From the NCBI GenBank assembly GCA_934133165.1, contig CAKPAW010000001.1, forward strand, positions 310,001 through 374,000: a stretch of DNA of 64,000 nt, written 5' to 3'. This DNA is from an uncultured Clostridia bacterium. Its GTDB lineage: Bacteria; Bacillota; Clostridia; TANB77; CAG-508. The notes under the pieces are model-generated. The model was given only the letters and a program-made list of their open reading frames with translations. It was not told the DNA's origin and made no database searches. This document shows, piece after piece, positions 45,248 to 55,251 of this stretch; within the stretch, counting starts at the first letter, position 1; each line of letters opens with the position of its first letter. The translations under genes were made by a program, and so were the position numbers.

Positions 45248-48200
45248 TTATTCTTTTGTCTTAAGTTCTTTTAATACAATTTCAAATTCTTCATTATTGT
45301 ATTTGATTACCTTTTCAGTTACTTTTCCTCTATGTTTTATTTCTATCTTTTGTTTATCTAATTTTTCTGCTATTTTCTTATCAAGTATTATTTTTACTTT
45401 ATTTGGATATGTATTTCCATCTAAGAATTTATCTACATCTATTGTTTTATTGTTTTTACTTAATCTTTCTTTTCCGCCTAATACATATTCATTTCCGTCT
45501 TCTTGTACATAAATTTTTGTATTATGTTTGAATACTAATAGTAATAATAGTATTAATAATCCTGCTAATCCTGTTGCTCCTGCTATCATCTTAGTTTCTG
45601 CTGTATTGTCTTCTTTTTCATCTTTATCTCCAAGTGTAGCAGTAGGTTTTTCTTGTTGTGGTTGTTGTGGACCTTGTGAATCTTCTCCTTTTGTTGGTTC
45701 TTCTGTATTATTTGGGGTTTCTACAATTTCGTCAACATTTGGTTCTTCCTGATTCTTTTTGGTATCTTCTCTTACCGATGTTGGTCTAGTTGGTTTTACT
45801 GGTGTACTTGGTGTTTCAGGTGTATCTGGTTCATCTGGTGTTGTTGGATCTATTGTTGGAGTATCTGGCTTAGTTGGTTCTTCTGGTTTGACTGGAGTAA
45901 CTGGTTCAGCTGGTTTTTCTCCAACTATTACTATAAAATTAGTAGTTTCATTTTTATATGTTATTGTAATCATTTGTGTACCTGGGGTAGTAGCACTATA
46001 ACCACTTGTCATATCTTTTGTAACTGGTATTTTATAGATTCCGCTAGATTTTATTACTTTAATAACTGCTCCTGTTACATCTAACTCTTCACCATAATTG
46101 TATTTAACTTTATTTGGTTGTTTATCCATAGATATTGCTTTTACAAGATCTACGACATTAACATCAAATTTTCCAGACAATCCTTTATAAGTTACTTTTA
46201 ATGTTTGCTTTCCTTCTTTTTTCTTATTGTAACCTTCTACCATAGATGCTGTTAAAGCTGTTTTATCACTTATTTTTCCACTTGCCATTACTACTGATAC
46301 TTCTCCACCATCTAACTCTAGTTCTTCACCATATTCATATTCTAATTTCGTTGGTTTCTTAATGTTTAATTGTTTTACATAGTCTTCTACATTTACGCTA
46401 AACTCTGCTGTTTTTCCATCATAAGTCACAGTAATTACTTGACTTCCTAATTTCTTAGGATTATATCCACTAATCATTTGTTTAGTAATATTTAATATTT
46501 GTGTACTTCCACTTGTTTTTGTAATTTGGATTGTTCCTCCTGTTAAGTCTAGTTCTTCACCATATTTGTAATCCAATTTATCTGGTAATGTTTTAATTAC
46601 CATGCTACTAGTTGGGTCTACTACTGTTATACTAAATGTTTTTGTAAAGCCTTTATATTTAACTGTTATAGTTTTCGCTCCGACTGTAGTTGTATCAAAT
46701 CCTGTAATAGTTACTTGGCTATCTGTCATTGCTACTGGGGATGTAGCTAAGCCACTCGCCATAATTTCCTTTACTTTTCCATTCGTTAAATCAATTGTTT
46801 CTCCAACATTGTATACTAATTTTGTAGGTTTTGTTATTTTAATACCTTTTACATAGTCTTTTACTTCTATTTCGTATGTTGTTTGTTTTCCATTATAGTT
46901 AACTGTTAATTCTTGTGTTCCTAATGTTTCAGAATTAAATCCTGTTACCATATTTTTTGTTATTGCTATAATTTCTTTCGCTCCACTTGAACGAGTTACT
47001 TCTATTGTTCCATTTGTTACATCTAAAGTCTCTCCATATTTATAGCTTGTTTTTGGAGTTGTTTTCATTTCTATAGTTTGAATATTATCGCTAACAATTA
47101 CACCAAAGTTTCCTTGTTTTCCTTCATAATTAACTGTAATTGTTTGTGCTCCTATTCTTGTAGCATCATATCCACTTACCATACTTTGTGTTAAGCTTAC
47201 TGGTGCTACTATAGTTCCACTTGCCATAACTTTTTGTACAGTTCCTCCTGTTAAGTCTAAAGCTTCATTATATTCATAATTTGTTTTTGTAGGAGGTGTA
47301 ATAATAATTCCTGTTACATAGTCTGACACTGTTACTTCATATGTTTTTGTTATTCCACCATATGTTACTTTTAAGTTTCTTGTTCCTAATTTTTGGCTAT
47401 TAAATGGTGTATTATCCATTTCTTTTACCATACTTTCAGTCATATTAATTACTTCAACGCCACTATTTCTTGTTACCTTAATTGTTCCTACTGATACATC
47501 AAGAGGTTCATTATATAAATAATTTTGTTTTGGTAAAGTTTCAATTTCCATTGAAAGTATAGTATCTATTACAGACACTTCATAACTTGTTTGTTTTGTT
47601 ATTCCATTCTCTGTAAATGTTACCATTATTGTTAGGCTTGTATTTTCTGTGCTTGAATCAAAACCTGTAACTGTTACTCTTGAATCTGTAAGATTTATTA
47701 CTTCGTCTGTTCCTGTTGCTCTTGTTACTGTTATTTTTCCATTTGTTAAGTCTAAACTTTCACCTATATTGTAAGATGTTTTAGGTGTTACATTCATACT
47801 TACTTCTTTTACGTCATTTACTATTGTTACTAAGTAATCTATGCTTCCTTCTTTTCCATCTTCTGTGTATTTTAATGTTACTTGTTTATTTAATTTGTTA
47901 TTTGTAAATTCACTTGCTAGTGGACTCATGTTTACTGCATTTGTTGTTCCTTTTTCTACTACCATATTTACAGTTGGGGTTACTGTTTTTGGTGTAGCTC
48001 CACTTACATAATTTACTGTTATTGTTGCTCCTGTTAAATCTAATGTTCCTCCATAATTATATGTTTGGTCTACTGTTGGAGCTGTTACTTCTATGTTTGA
48101 TATCTCATCTTGTAATGTTACTGTTAATGTTGTTGTAAAGTCTTGTCCATTTGTATAGCTTAATGTATCTGAGTCTGTGTATGTTACTATTAAGTTTTGA

Positions 48201-51200
48201 GCTGTAAGTGTATTTGGATTATATCCTGTTACCATACTTTCAGCTACTGCTACCGCTGTTTTATCTCCTGCTTTCGCATATGTTACTGTGTACATAACAT
48301 TGTTATTGTTAATAATGTTTGTTAATGTATCTCCATATGTTCCTGTTACTGTTGCTGGATTTACAGCTATTTTTGTTACATAGTCTTTTACATTTACTTT
48401 AAATGTTGTTTGTTGTCCTCCGTAAGTTATTGTTACTGTTTGTTCTCCTAATATAGTTTTGTCATATCCAGTTACCATACTTTCTGTTATTTGTACAGTT
48501 TCTTCTCCGCTACCTTTTGTAACTTTGATTGTTGCACCTGTTAAATCTAATTCTTCATTATATTTGTATGATGTTCTTGGACTTGTTCCTAATTCAATTT
48601 TAGTTACTATATCTGTTACAGATACTTCATAACTTGTTTGTTTTGTTATTCCGTTTTCTGTAAATGTTACCATTATTGTTAGGCTTGTATTTTCTGTGCT
48701 TGAATCAAAACCTGTAACTGTTACTCTTGAATCTGTAAGATTTATTACTTCGTCTGTTCCTGTTGCTCTTGTTACTGTTATTTTTCCATTTGTTAAGTCT
48801 AAACTTTCACCTATATTGTAAGATGTTTTAGGTGTTACATTCATACTTACTTCTTTTACGTCATTTACTATTGTTACTAAGTAATCTATGCTTCCTTCTT
48901 TTCCATCTTCTGTGTATTTTAATGTTACTTGTTTATTTAATTTGTTATTTGTAAATTCACTTGCTAGTGGACTCATGTTTACTGCATTTGTTGTTCCTTT
49001 TTCTACTACCATATTTACAGTTGGGGTTACTGTTTTTGGTGTAGCTCCACTTACATAATTTACTGTTATTGTTGCTCCTGTTAAATCTAATGTTCCTCCA
49101 TAATTATATGTTTGGTCTACTGTTGGAGCTGTTACTTCTATGTTTGATATCTCATCTTGTAATGTTACTGTTAATGTTGTTGTAAAGTCTTGTCCATTTG
49201 TATAGCTTAATGTATCTGAGTCTGTGTATGTTACTATTAAGTTTTGAGCTGTAAGTGTATTTGGATTATATCCTGTTACCATACTTTCAGCTACTGCTAC
49301 CGCTGTTTTATCTCCTGCTTTCGCATATGTTACTGTGTACATAACATTGTTATTGTTAATAATGTTTGTTAATGTATCTCCATATGTTCCTGTTACTGTT
49401 GCTGGATTTACAGCTATTTTTGTTACATAATCTTTTACATTTACTTTAAATGTTGTTTGTTGTCCTCCGTATTCTACTGTTACAGTTTGTTCTCCTAATG
49501 TTGTCTTATCATATGTTCCAGCCTTTATCATACTTTGTTCTAAGCTTATTACTTTTGTTCCTTTTCCACTTATAACTTTAATTGTTGCACCTGTTAAGTC
49601 TAATTCTTCGTTATATTTTTGTGCTTCTTTTACTGCTGTATCTATTGAGATACTTGTTACAGAATCTGTTACTGTATATTCGTAATTTACTATTTTTGTT
49701 ACTCCATTTTCTGTATATGTAATTACTGCTGTTCTTGTTCCTTCTGTTGTTGTATTAAAATTACTTATCATATCTGATGTTACTTCTATTGTTTCTGGAG
49801 TTCCTGTTTCTCTTGTTACCAATATTGAAAGTCCTGGTTGCATAGCTTCATTTACATTATAATTTGTTTTTGGTGTTCCATATAACGTTACTTCTTTTAC
49901 GTCATTTACTATTGTTACTAAGTAATCTATGCTTCCCTCTTTTCCATCTTCTGCATATTTTAATGTTACTTGTTTATTTAACTTGTTATTTGTAAATTCA
50001 CTTGCTAGTGGACTCATGTTTACTGCATTTGTTGTTCCTTTTTCTACTACCATATTTACAGTTGGGGTTACTGTTTTTGGTGTAGCTCCACTTACATAAT
50101 TTACTGTTATTGTTGCTCCTGTTAAATCTAATGTTCCTCCATAATTATATGTTTGGTCTACTGTTGGAGCTGTTACTTCTATGTTTGATATCTCATCTTG
50201 TAATGTTACTGTTAATGTTGTTGTAAAGTCTTGTCCATTTGTATAGCTTAATGTATCTGAGTCTGTGTATGTTACTATTAAGTTTTGAGCTGTAAGTGTA
50301 TTTGGATTATATCCTGTTACCATACTTTCAGCTACTGCTACCGCTGTTTTATCTCCTGCTTTCGCATATGTTACTGTGTACATAACATTGTTATTGTTAA
50401 TAATGTTTGTTAATGTATCTCCATATGTTCCTGTTACTGTTGCTGGATTTACAGCTATTTTTGTTACATAATCTTTTACATTTACTTTAAATGTTGTTTG
50501 TTGTCCTCCGTATTCTACTGTTACAGTTTGTTCTCCTAATGTTGTCTTATCATATGTTCCAGCCTTTATCATACTTTGTTCTAAGCTTATTACTTTTGTT
50601 CCTTTTCCACTTATAACTTTAATTGTTGCACCTGTTAAGTCTAATTCTTCGTTATATTTTTGTGCTTCTTTTACTGCTGTATCTATTGAGATACTTGTTA
50701 CAGAATCTGTTACTGTATATTCGTAATTTACTATTTTTGTTACTCCATTTTCTGTATATGTAATTACTGCTGTTCTTGTTCCTTCTGTTGTTGTATTAAA
50801 ATTACTTATCATATCTGATGTTACTTCTATTGTTTCTGGAGTTCCTGTTTCTCTTGTTACCAATATTGAAAGTCCTGGTTGCATAGCTTCATTTACATTA
50901 TAATTTGTTTTTGGTGTTCCATATAATGTTACTTCTTTTACTGTATTTATTATTGTTATTGTATAATTTACTGTTTTTGTTATTCCATCTTCTGTATATG
51001 TTATTTTTAAAGTTTTTGTTAATTTATTTGTGCTATTATCGTAACTTGATGGAGTCATATTTACTGCAGAACCATCGTTTTCTGTTATCATACTTTCTGT
51101 CATTGTTCTTGTAGAGTTTGTTCCATCTGCATATTTTACAGTTATTGTCCCATTTGTTGCTATATTTTCTCCATGTTTATATTCTGTTTTACTTGGAGCT

Positions 51201-54133
51201 ACTATTTCTATATCAGTAATATTATTTACTACATCATATGTAAATGTACTTGTATAATCTTTTCCTTCTTCTGTGTATTTTACATTTGCTGTCTTACCTG
51301 TTCCAGCTACACTTGTATCAAAGTTTGTTACTGTTATTTTTGTATCTGTTAAGGCTAAGTCTTTTGTATCTCCAGCCTTTCTTGTTACAGTTACCTTTCC
51401 TCCTGTTAAATCAGTACTATCATTTAAATTATATGTTACTTTTGTTGGTGCTGTAACTGTTATACTAGCTACAGTATTCTTTAAAGTAATATTATAATTT
51501 GTTGTTAATCCTGCATATTCAACTTTTAATGTTTTTGTTAATTGATTGTTTGTATATTCTGATGCAGTTGGAACCATATTTACTGTAGTTCCATCAGTTT
51601 CTGTTATGTTTGCTTCATCTAAACTTACTACTTCTGAATTTCCAGATTTATATGTTACTGTTAATTTTCCTGTAGAAGCATCAAAAGTATCGTTATGTTC
51701 AAATACTAATTTTGGATTTGCTGTTATTGCTATACTGTCTACACTATCTTTTATTGTTATCTCAAAACTTGTATCAAATGTTTTTCCATCTGATGTATAA
51801 TTTACTTTTATAGTTTTTGTTACTTTTCCATTTACAAATTCACTTACTGCTGGACTCATATTTATATTAGATCCGTCTGTTTCTGTAAGTGTTACTGTAT
51901 TTGCACCCATAGAAATATTTTGACTTGCACCACTCTTATAATTTACTTTTATTTGTCCTCCGTTTGTTAAGAAAGTTTCTCCATAATTATAAGATATTTT
52001 ATTAGGCTTTGATGCTACATCAATACTCACTGGTACATCTTTTAATGTAATAACTTGAGTAGCTACTGCTGGTAATTGATCAAATGAGCTTGTTGATGTA
52101 GAAAGCTTTATTGTTAATGTTTCATTATATTTATGGTTTGTTAATAATGTTGCTGCTGGTGATGCAACATATCCTGTTACCATATCACTTGTTATTGCCT
52201 TTGGACTACTTGTAGTTCCATCTGCATAATTTTCTACATATGTTCCTTTTGCTAACACATCTCCAAGTTCTGTTCCATATTCAAATTCTGTTTGTGTAAA
52301 GTTTACACTTATTCCTGTTATATAATTACTTAATGTTATTTCTGCATTATTTGTAGAACTTATAGTTCCATATTTTACAGGAAGTGATTGTTTTGCTACA
52401 CTATTTGGATTATATGTAGTTGTATCTATTGTAAGTGAACTTGCACCTACTGTAAATGTTCCTCCACCTGTTGTAGTAATTGTTGCTACTAATCCGTCAA
52501 AGTTTAAAGCACCTGCTGGTGTTCCATATTTATTTTCGGCTGTAGCCTGAGTTGTTATAGATACTCCTGATACAGTATCATTAACAACTATTGTTATGTC
52601 CGCTGTTTTTCCTTCATAAGTTAAAGTTATTTTTTGATTTCCTGCTTGTAGTCCATCTCCTCCTGCTATTGTCCACTTGTTTGTAGCTTGAGCTATACTA
52701 GCTGTTGTCTCAGAACTTGTAACTATAGACGCATCTGTCGCAACTGGTGTTAACGTTTTTCCACTTTTTGTTACAGGTGTTATTTGACCACCTGCTAAGT
52801 TTATTGTTTCTCCATCATCATATGTTAATAGATTTGGTTGTTTTGTTATTGAAATACTTGCAATTGGATCTGTTATTGTTAATGTTATAGTTGCTGTTTT
52901 TCCAAAATAATTAAAATTAATTACATTGTTATCTACATCTGCTGTTGTTTTATCCACAATTAATGTACCAGCTGTTAATTCATCTTTTATATTAAGTATC
53001 CTTGTAGTACTTGCTCCTGCACTATTTTTATAAGTTGCTGTTAATTCTCCTCCAGTAAATTCAATTGTATCTCCGTGCTCATAGTCCATTTTATTTAAAT
53101 TTTTAGAAACTGTTATACTATCTAATACATAATATCCAAATTCTACTGTTTCACTATCATATGTTAGTGTTACCTTTTTACTATTTGTAGCAACTGTACT
53201 ATCTGCCGTTAATTTTCCGCTACTTATTGCATCTGCAATTGAAATGTTTTCTTCTGAACCATCATCATATTTTACAATTAATTCTCCATCTGTAAAATCT
53301 AGTGTCTCTCCTACATAATATTGTGTTTTAGTTGGTGAAGTTTTTAATTCTACACTACTTATTTGTTTTGCACCTGCAGAAAATCCACTAAATAATAAAT
53401 AATCTTTACCATCTGTGTGATATGCTGTTTTTCCATCTGGGAAGTATGCTATTTGTAAACCTTGCTCCAATCCCACAGCTCCTGTTACTAAGCTTATATC
53501 ATCTGTTGTAATATCATCTATTGTTACTCCATCTTTTAATAAGAATAAGAATTGTCCAACTACTGTTCCACTAGTTAAATAAGAACTTCCTATTGCTATT
53601 CCACCTGTAAATCTTAATGTTCCTGCACTTGCATCTAAAATCTCATAAACTGGTGAACCCCAATTTGTTATACCAAAATCTGCATCAGGATATTTTGAAT
53701 TATTAGTATATTCAGTTGCAGCTTCTAAATAAGGTGTTCCTTTTCTAGTTAGCTTTGTTGTCTGACCTGCTACAAATTTATCTGTATTCCATCTAAAATA
53801 AATATCTGCACTATTGACAGAATTGCAACCTTCTATTGATAATTCCATCACTATTGCTCTTGCTTGCTTCTCTTCTGGAGTATCAACCATTCCATTCATA
53901 TAATCGTAATAGTAATAGTATGTAGCATCATCAATATCTTCTGCATCTGGATTAGGATTATCACTAGGTTTAAGTAATGTTAATCTATAATATGGTTCTC
54001 CTGTTGCTGGTGCTGCCAAAACTTTATTTGCAAGCACTCCATATGGTGAAAATAAATTTGATATCATTATTATAAGTATTACCAATGCATATATCTTTTT
54101 GTTTTTAGTAAATTCATTTTCTGCTATTTTCAT
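45248..54133 (-). CDS. 2,961-residue membrane-anchored multi-Ig (Big3-like) surface protein with cohesin-like N-terminus
   Basis: The signal/anchor is at residues ~13-36. A cohesin-like beta domain (~45-265; ADIYFRWNTDKF ... VGQFLFLLKDGV) follows, then about thirty Ig-like repeats of ~85 residues (~270-2730; pattern YKYGEELDLTGATIKV...MVTGYDK...GEQTVTVTYGG) of the Big3 type. A Pro/Thr/Glu-rich stalk (~2733-2840), one membrane helix (~2847-2867) and a ~94-residue charged cytoplasmic domain with a YVLGG-type strand pattern end the protein. Three ~1,041-1,047-bp tandem units are nearly identical. AGGAGG is about 7 bases before ATG, and the stop of the upstream dockerin frame is 13 bases away, so the two genes form an operon. 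The C-terminus stops at TAA. After a second stop codon an in-frame Lys/Glu/Thr-rich tail continues for 15 codons. Confidence 0.85.
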   Translation of the reverse strand: MKIAENEFTKNKKIYALVILIIMISNLFSPYGVLANKVLAAPATGEPYYRLTLLKPSDNPNPDAEDIDDATYYYYYDYMNGMVDTPEEKQARAIVMELSIEGCNSVNSADIYFRWNTDKFVAGQTTKLTRKGTPYLEAATEYTNNSKYPDADFGITNWGSPVYEILDASAGTLRFTGGIAIGSSYLTSGTVVGQFLFLLKDGVTIDDITTDDISLVTGAVGLEQGLQIAYFPDGKTAYHTDGKDYLLFSGFSAGAKQISSVELKTSPTKTQYYVGETLDFTDGELIVKYDDGSEENISIADAISSGKLTADSTVATNSKKVTLTYDSETVEFGYYVLDSITVSKNLNKMDYEHGDTIEFTGGELTATYKNSAGASTTRILNIKDELTAGTLIVDKTTADVDNNVINFNYFGKTATITLTITDPIASISITKQPNLLTYDDGETINLAGGQITPVTKSGKTLTPVATDASIVTSSETTASIAQATNKWTIAGGDGLQAGNQKITLTYEGKTADITIVVNDTVSGVSITTQATAENKYGTPAGALNFDGLVATITTTGGGTFTVGASSLTIDTTTYNPNSVAKQSLPVKYGTISSTNNAEITLSNYITGISVNFTQTEFEYGTELGDVLAKGTYVENYADGTTSSPKAITSDMVTGYVASPAATLLTNHKYNETLTIKLSTSTSSFDQLPAVATQVITLKDVPVSIDVASKPNKISYNYGETFLTNGGQIKVNYKSGASQNISMGANTVTLTETDGSNINMSPAVSEFVNGKVTKTIKVNYTSDGKTFDTSFEITIKDSVDSIAITANPKLVFEHNDTFDASTGKLTVTYKSGNSEVVSLDEANITETDGTTVNMVPTASEYTNNQLTKTLKVEYAGLTTNYNITLKNTVASITVTAPTKVTYNLNDSTDLTGGKVTVTRKAGDTKDLALTDTKITVTNFDTSVAGTGKTANVKYTEEGKDYTSTFTYDVVNNITDIEIVAPSKTEYKHGENIATNGTITVKYADGTNSTRTMTESMITENDGSAVNMTPSSYDNSTNKLTKTLKITYTEDGITKTVNYTITIINTVKEVTLYGTPKTNYNVNEAMQPGLSILVTRETGTPETIEVTSDMISNFNTTTEGTRTAVITYTENGVTKIVNYEYTVTDSVTSISIDTAVKEAQKYNEELDLTGATIKVISGKGTKVISLEQSMIKAGTYDKTTLGEQTVTVEYGGQQTTFKVNVKDYVTKIAVNPATVTGTYGDTLTNIINNNNVMYTVTYAKAGDKTAVAVAESMVTGYNPNTLTAQNLIVTYTDSDTLSYTNGQDFTTTLTVTLQDEISNIEVTAPTVDQTYNYGGTLDLTGATITVNYVSGATPKTVTPTVNMVVEKGTTNAVNMSPLASEFTNNKLNKQVTLKYAEDGKEGSIDYLVTIVNDVKEVTLYGTPKTNYNVNEAMQPGLSILVTRETGTPETIEVTSDMISNFNTTTEGTRTAVITYTENGVTKIVNYEYTVTDSVTSISIDTAVKEAQKYNEELDLTGATIKVISGKGTKVISLEQSMIKAGTYDKTTLGEQTVTVEYGGQQTTFKVNVKDYVTKIAVNPATVTGTYGDTLTNIINNNNVMYTVTYAKAGDKTAVAVAESMVTGYNPNTLTAQNLIVTYTDSDTLSYTNGQDFTTTLTVTLQDEISNIEVTAPTVDQTYNYGGTLDLTGATITVNYVSGATPKTVTPTVNMVVEKGTTNAVNMSPLASEFTNNKLNKQVTLKYTEDGKEGSIDYLVTIVNDVKEVSMNVTPKTSYNIGESLDLTNGKITVTRATGTDEVINLTDSRVTVTGFDSSTENTSLTIMVTFTENGITKQTSYEVSVTDIVTKIELGTSPRTSYKYNEELDLTGATIKVTKGSGEETVQITESMVTGYDKTILGEQTVTITYGGQQTTFKVNVKDYVTKIAVNPATVTGTYGDTLTNIINNNNVMYTVTYAKAGDKTAVAVAESMVTGYNPNTLTAQNLIVTYTDSDTLSYTNGQDFTTTLTVTLQDEISNIEVTAPTVDQTYNYGGTLDLTGATITVNYVSGATPKTVTPTVNMVVEKGTTNAVNMSPLASEFTNNKLNKQVTLKYTEDGKEGSIDYLVTIVNDVKEVSMNVTPKTSYNIGESLDLTNGKITVTRATGTDEVINLTDSRVTVTGFDSSTENTSLTIMVTFTENGITKQTSYEVSVIDTILSMEIETLPKQNYLYNEPLDVSVGTIKVTRNSGVEVINMTESMVKEMDNTPFNSQKLGTRNLKVTYGGITKTYEVTVSDYVTGIIITPPTKTNYEYNEALDLTGGTVQKVMASGTIVAPVSLTQSMVSGYDATRIGAQTITVNYEGKQGNFGVIVSDNIQTIEMKTTPKTSYKYGETLDVTNGTIEVTRSSGAKEIIAITKNMVTGFNSETLGTQELTVNYNGKQTTYEIEVKDYVKGIKITKPTKLVYNVGETIDLTNGKVKEIMASGLATSPVAMTDSQVTITGFDTTTVGAKTITVKYKGFTKTFSITVVDPTSSMVIKTLPDKLDYKYGEELDLTGGTIQITKTSGSTQILNITKQMISGYNPKKLGSQVITVTYDGKTAEFSVNVEDYVKQLNIKKPTKLEYEYGEELELDGGEVSVVMASGKISDKTALTASMVEGYNKKKEGKQTLKVTYKGLSGKFDVNVVDLVKAISMDKQPNKVKYNYGEELDVTGAVIKVIKSSGIYKIPVTKDMTSGYSATTPGTQMITITYKNETTNFIVIVGEKPAEPVTPVKPEEPTKPDTPTIDPTTPDEPDTPETPSTPVKPTRPTSVREDTKKNQEEPNVDEIVETPNNTEEPTKGEDSQGPQQPQQEKPTATLGDKDEKEDNTAETKMIAGATGLAGLLILLLLLVFKHNTKIYVQEDGNEYVLGGKERLSKNNKTIDVDKFLDGNTYPNKVKIILDKKIAEKLDKQKIEIKHRGKVTEKVIKYNNEEFEIVLKELKTKE
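47811..50939. repeat. Three near-identical ~1.04-kb tandem repeats inside the multi-Ig gene
   Basis: Units begin at 47811, 48858 and 49899 (periods 1,047 and 1,041 bp), each coding four Ig-like domains. Units 2 and 3 look almost identical along their whole length. Unit 1 matches over about 620 bp and then diverges, while the ~250 bp before units 1 and 2 also match. This mosaic indicates recent duplication or gene conversion, and a risk of assembly collapse. Confidence 0.8.
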
Positions 54134-54146
54134 CTTTCTTCCTCCT

Positions 54147-54332
54147 CTATTTTATAACTCTTGTTTTTGAGAAATTATTTAATACTAACGCATAGTCTAT
54201 AAGTTGTATTTGGTTATCCTCATTAAAATCATAGTCTAATTTGTAATCTTCACTAGTATTATCTAAACCAAATGAATTTAATATCATTGCATAATCTATT
54301 AATTGCACAACTCCATCTTTATTAGTATCTCC
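54147..54332 (-). CDS. Dockerin-like tail of the 543-residue surface protein (third frame segment)
   Basis: After the CGGA site at 54333-54330 the frame continues GDTNKDGVVQLIDYAM ... DYDFNEDNQIQLIDYALVL to a TAG at 54147-54149, about 61 residues. The two calcium-loop repeats (DTNKDGVVQLID, DFNEDNQIQLID) define a dockerin type I-like module. It has no start codon or ribosome site of its own, so it is read only if the ribosome shifts +1 (or if the extra C is an error). Together with the two upstream segments it makes 543 residues. Confidence 0.7.
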   Translation of the reverse strand, partial: GDTNKDGVVQLIDYAMILNSFGLDNTSEDYKLDYDFNEDNQIQLIDYALVLNNFSKTRVIK

Positions 54333-55251
54333 GTGCTATTAGTTCGCTTTCTCCTAAATCAACAATATTGCCTTCATCTACTTGTCTTTCTATATATACA
54401 TCGTCTAAATATCCTGCTTTATCTAGTAAAATATCATATTTATTTGGAATTACATAAATTTCATATGTTCCATCATCATTTGTTTTTATGTTATTTGATG
54501 TAAGAGTCATTAAATCTTTATGTACTGTATCATCTGTTCCTGGTGTAACCTCTGACCAATTTATAATTTTACTTACGTCTTCAGATTTATATACTCTAAC
54601 TGTAGCAATATATTTTCCTGTTGTTGATGCTGTCGGTGCTGTATATATTTTTCCTTTTATTGTTCCATATGGTCTTTTTATTTTTATCTTGTACTCATCT
54701 GTTGTTTTTCCGTCTTCTGCTGTAACTAGTATTGTTATATCAGTATCTTCTTTTCCCAATTCGTTTAAAGTAATCATATATTCTGTATTATTTAATAATT
54801 CTTTTTCTTCATATACTATTGTTGTTCCATCTGTTTCGTATACAATGTTTCCATCTTCATTTCTTTTTGGATGTTTAATTTTCATAGTAGCTTTTTCATT
54901 ATTTTGTATTGCTGTTATATTCATTTTGTCTACATATTCTAATAATGTTATTTCATATTCTTTTACATCTTTATCAAATGTTGGTGTTAATTCGTATTCT
55001 TTATATGTAGGTTCTTCTCCATCTTTTGTTCCTGAACTTACTATTAAGTCTTTTAGTGAAGCATCTTTAGAAGCTGTTGCATCTGTAAATCTAAATGTAG
55101 ATTGTGCTTGATAACTTTCTTGGGCAGTATAATCTATTTTTATTCCTGTATTTGGTGAATAGCTTAAGTTTTCTACCAAGTTAAATTCTGAAACATCAAA
55201 ATTATCTGTTATCATATTAAAACTTAATTTTCCTAATAATAATGAATCTCC
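54322..55251 (-). CDS. Middle frame of the 543-residue surface protein: cohesin-like end, cadherin-like, CnaB-like
   Basis: This frame follows the CGGA site at 55252-55249. It opens with GDSLLLGKLSFNMITDNFD, which completes the cohesin-like beta domain of the upstream segment. A cadherin-like sandwich follows (ASLKDLIVSSGTK ... ITILVTAEDGKTTDEYKIKIKR), then a carboxypeptidase-regulatory/CnaB-like domain (GTIKGKIYTAPT ... GTYEIYVIPNKYDILLDKAGYL). It ends LGESELIA at the next CGGA. An ATG at 55215 exists but has no ribosome site and would cut off the first strands. The domain order (cadherin-like, CnaB-like, dockerin-like) is the same as at the C-termini of the two giant proteins. Confidence 0.7.
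   Translation of the reverse strand, partial: GDSLLLGKLSFNMITDNFDVSEFNLVENLSYSPNTGIKIDYTAQESYQAQSTFRFTDATASKDASLKDLIVSSGTKDGEEPTYKEYELTPTFDKDVKEYEITLLEYVDKMNITAIQNNEKATMKIKHPKRNEDGNIVYETDGTTIVYEEKELLNNTEYMITLNELGKEDTDITILVTAEDGKTTDEYKIKIKRPYGTIKGKIYTAPTASTTGKYIATVRVYKSEDVSKIINWSEVTPGTDDTVHKDLMTLTSNNIKTNDDGTYEIYVIPNKYDILLDKAGYLDDVYIERQVDEGNIVDLGESELIARRY
54330..54333 (-). other. Candidate +1 recoding site CGGA before the dockerin-like tail
   Basis: Leftward GCA CGG AGA TAC TAA in frame 0. Skipping C54333 gives GCA GGA GAT ACT AAT AAA GAT GGA, i.e. AGDTNKDG, the normal dockerin start (compare YAGDVVESG in the giant proteins). Confidence 0.7.
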
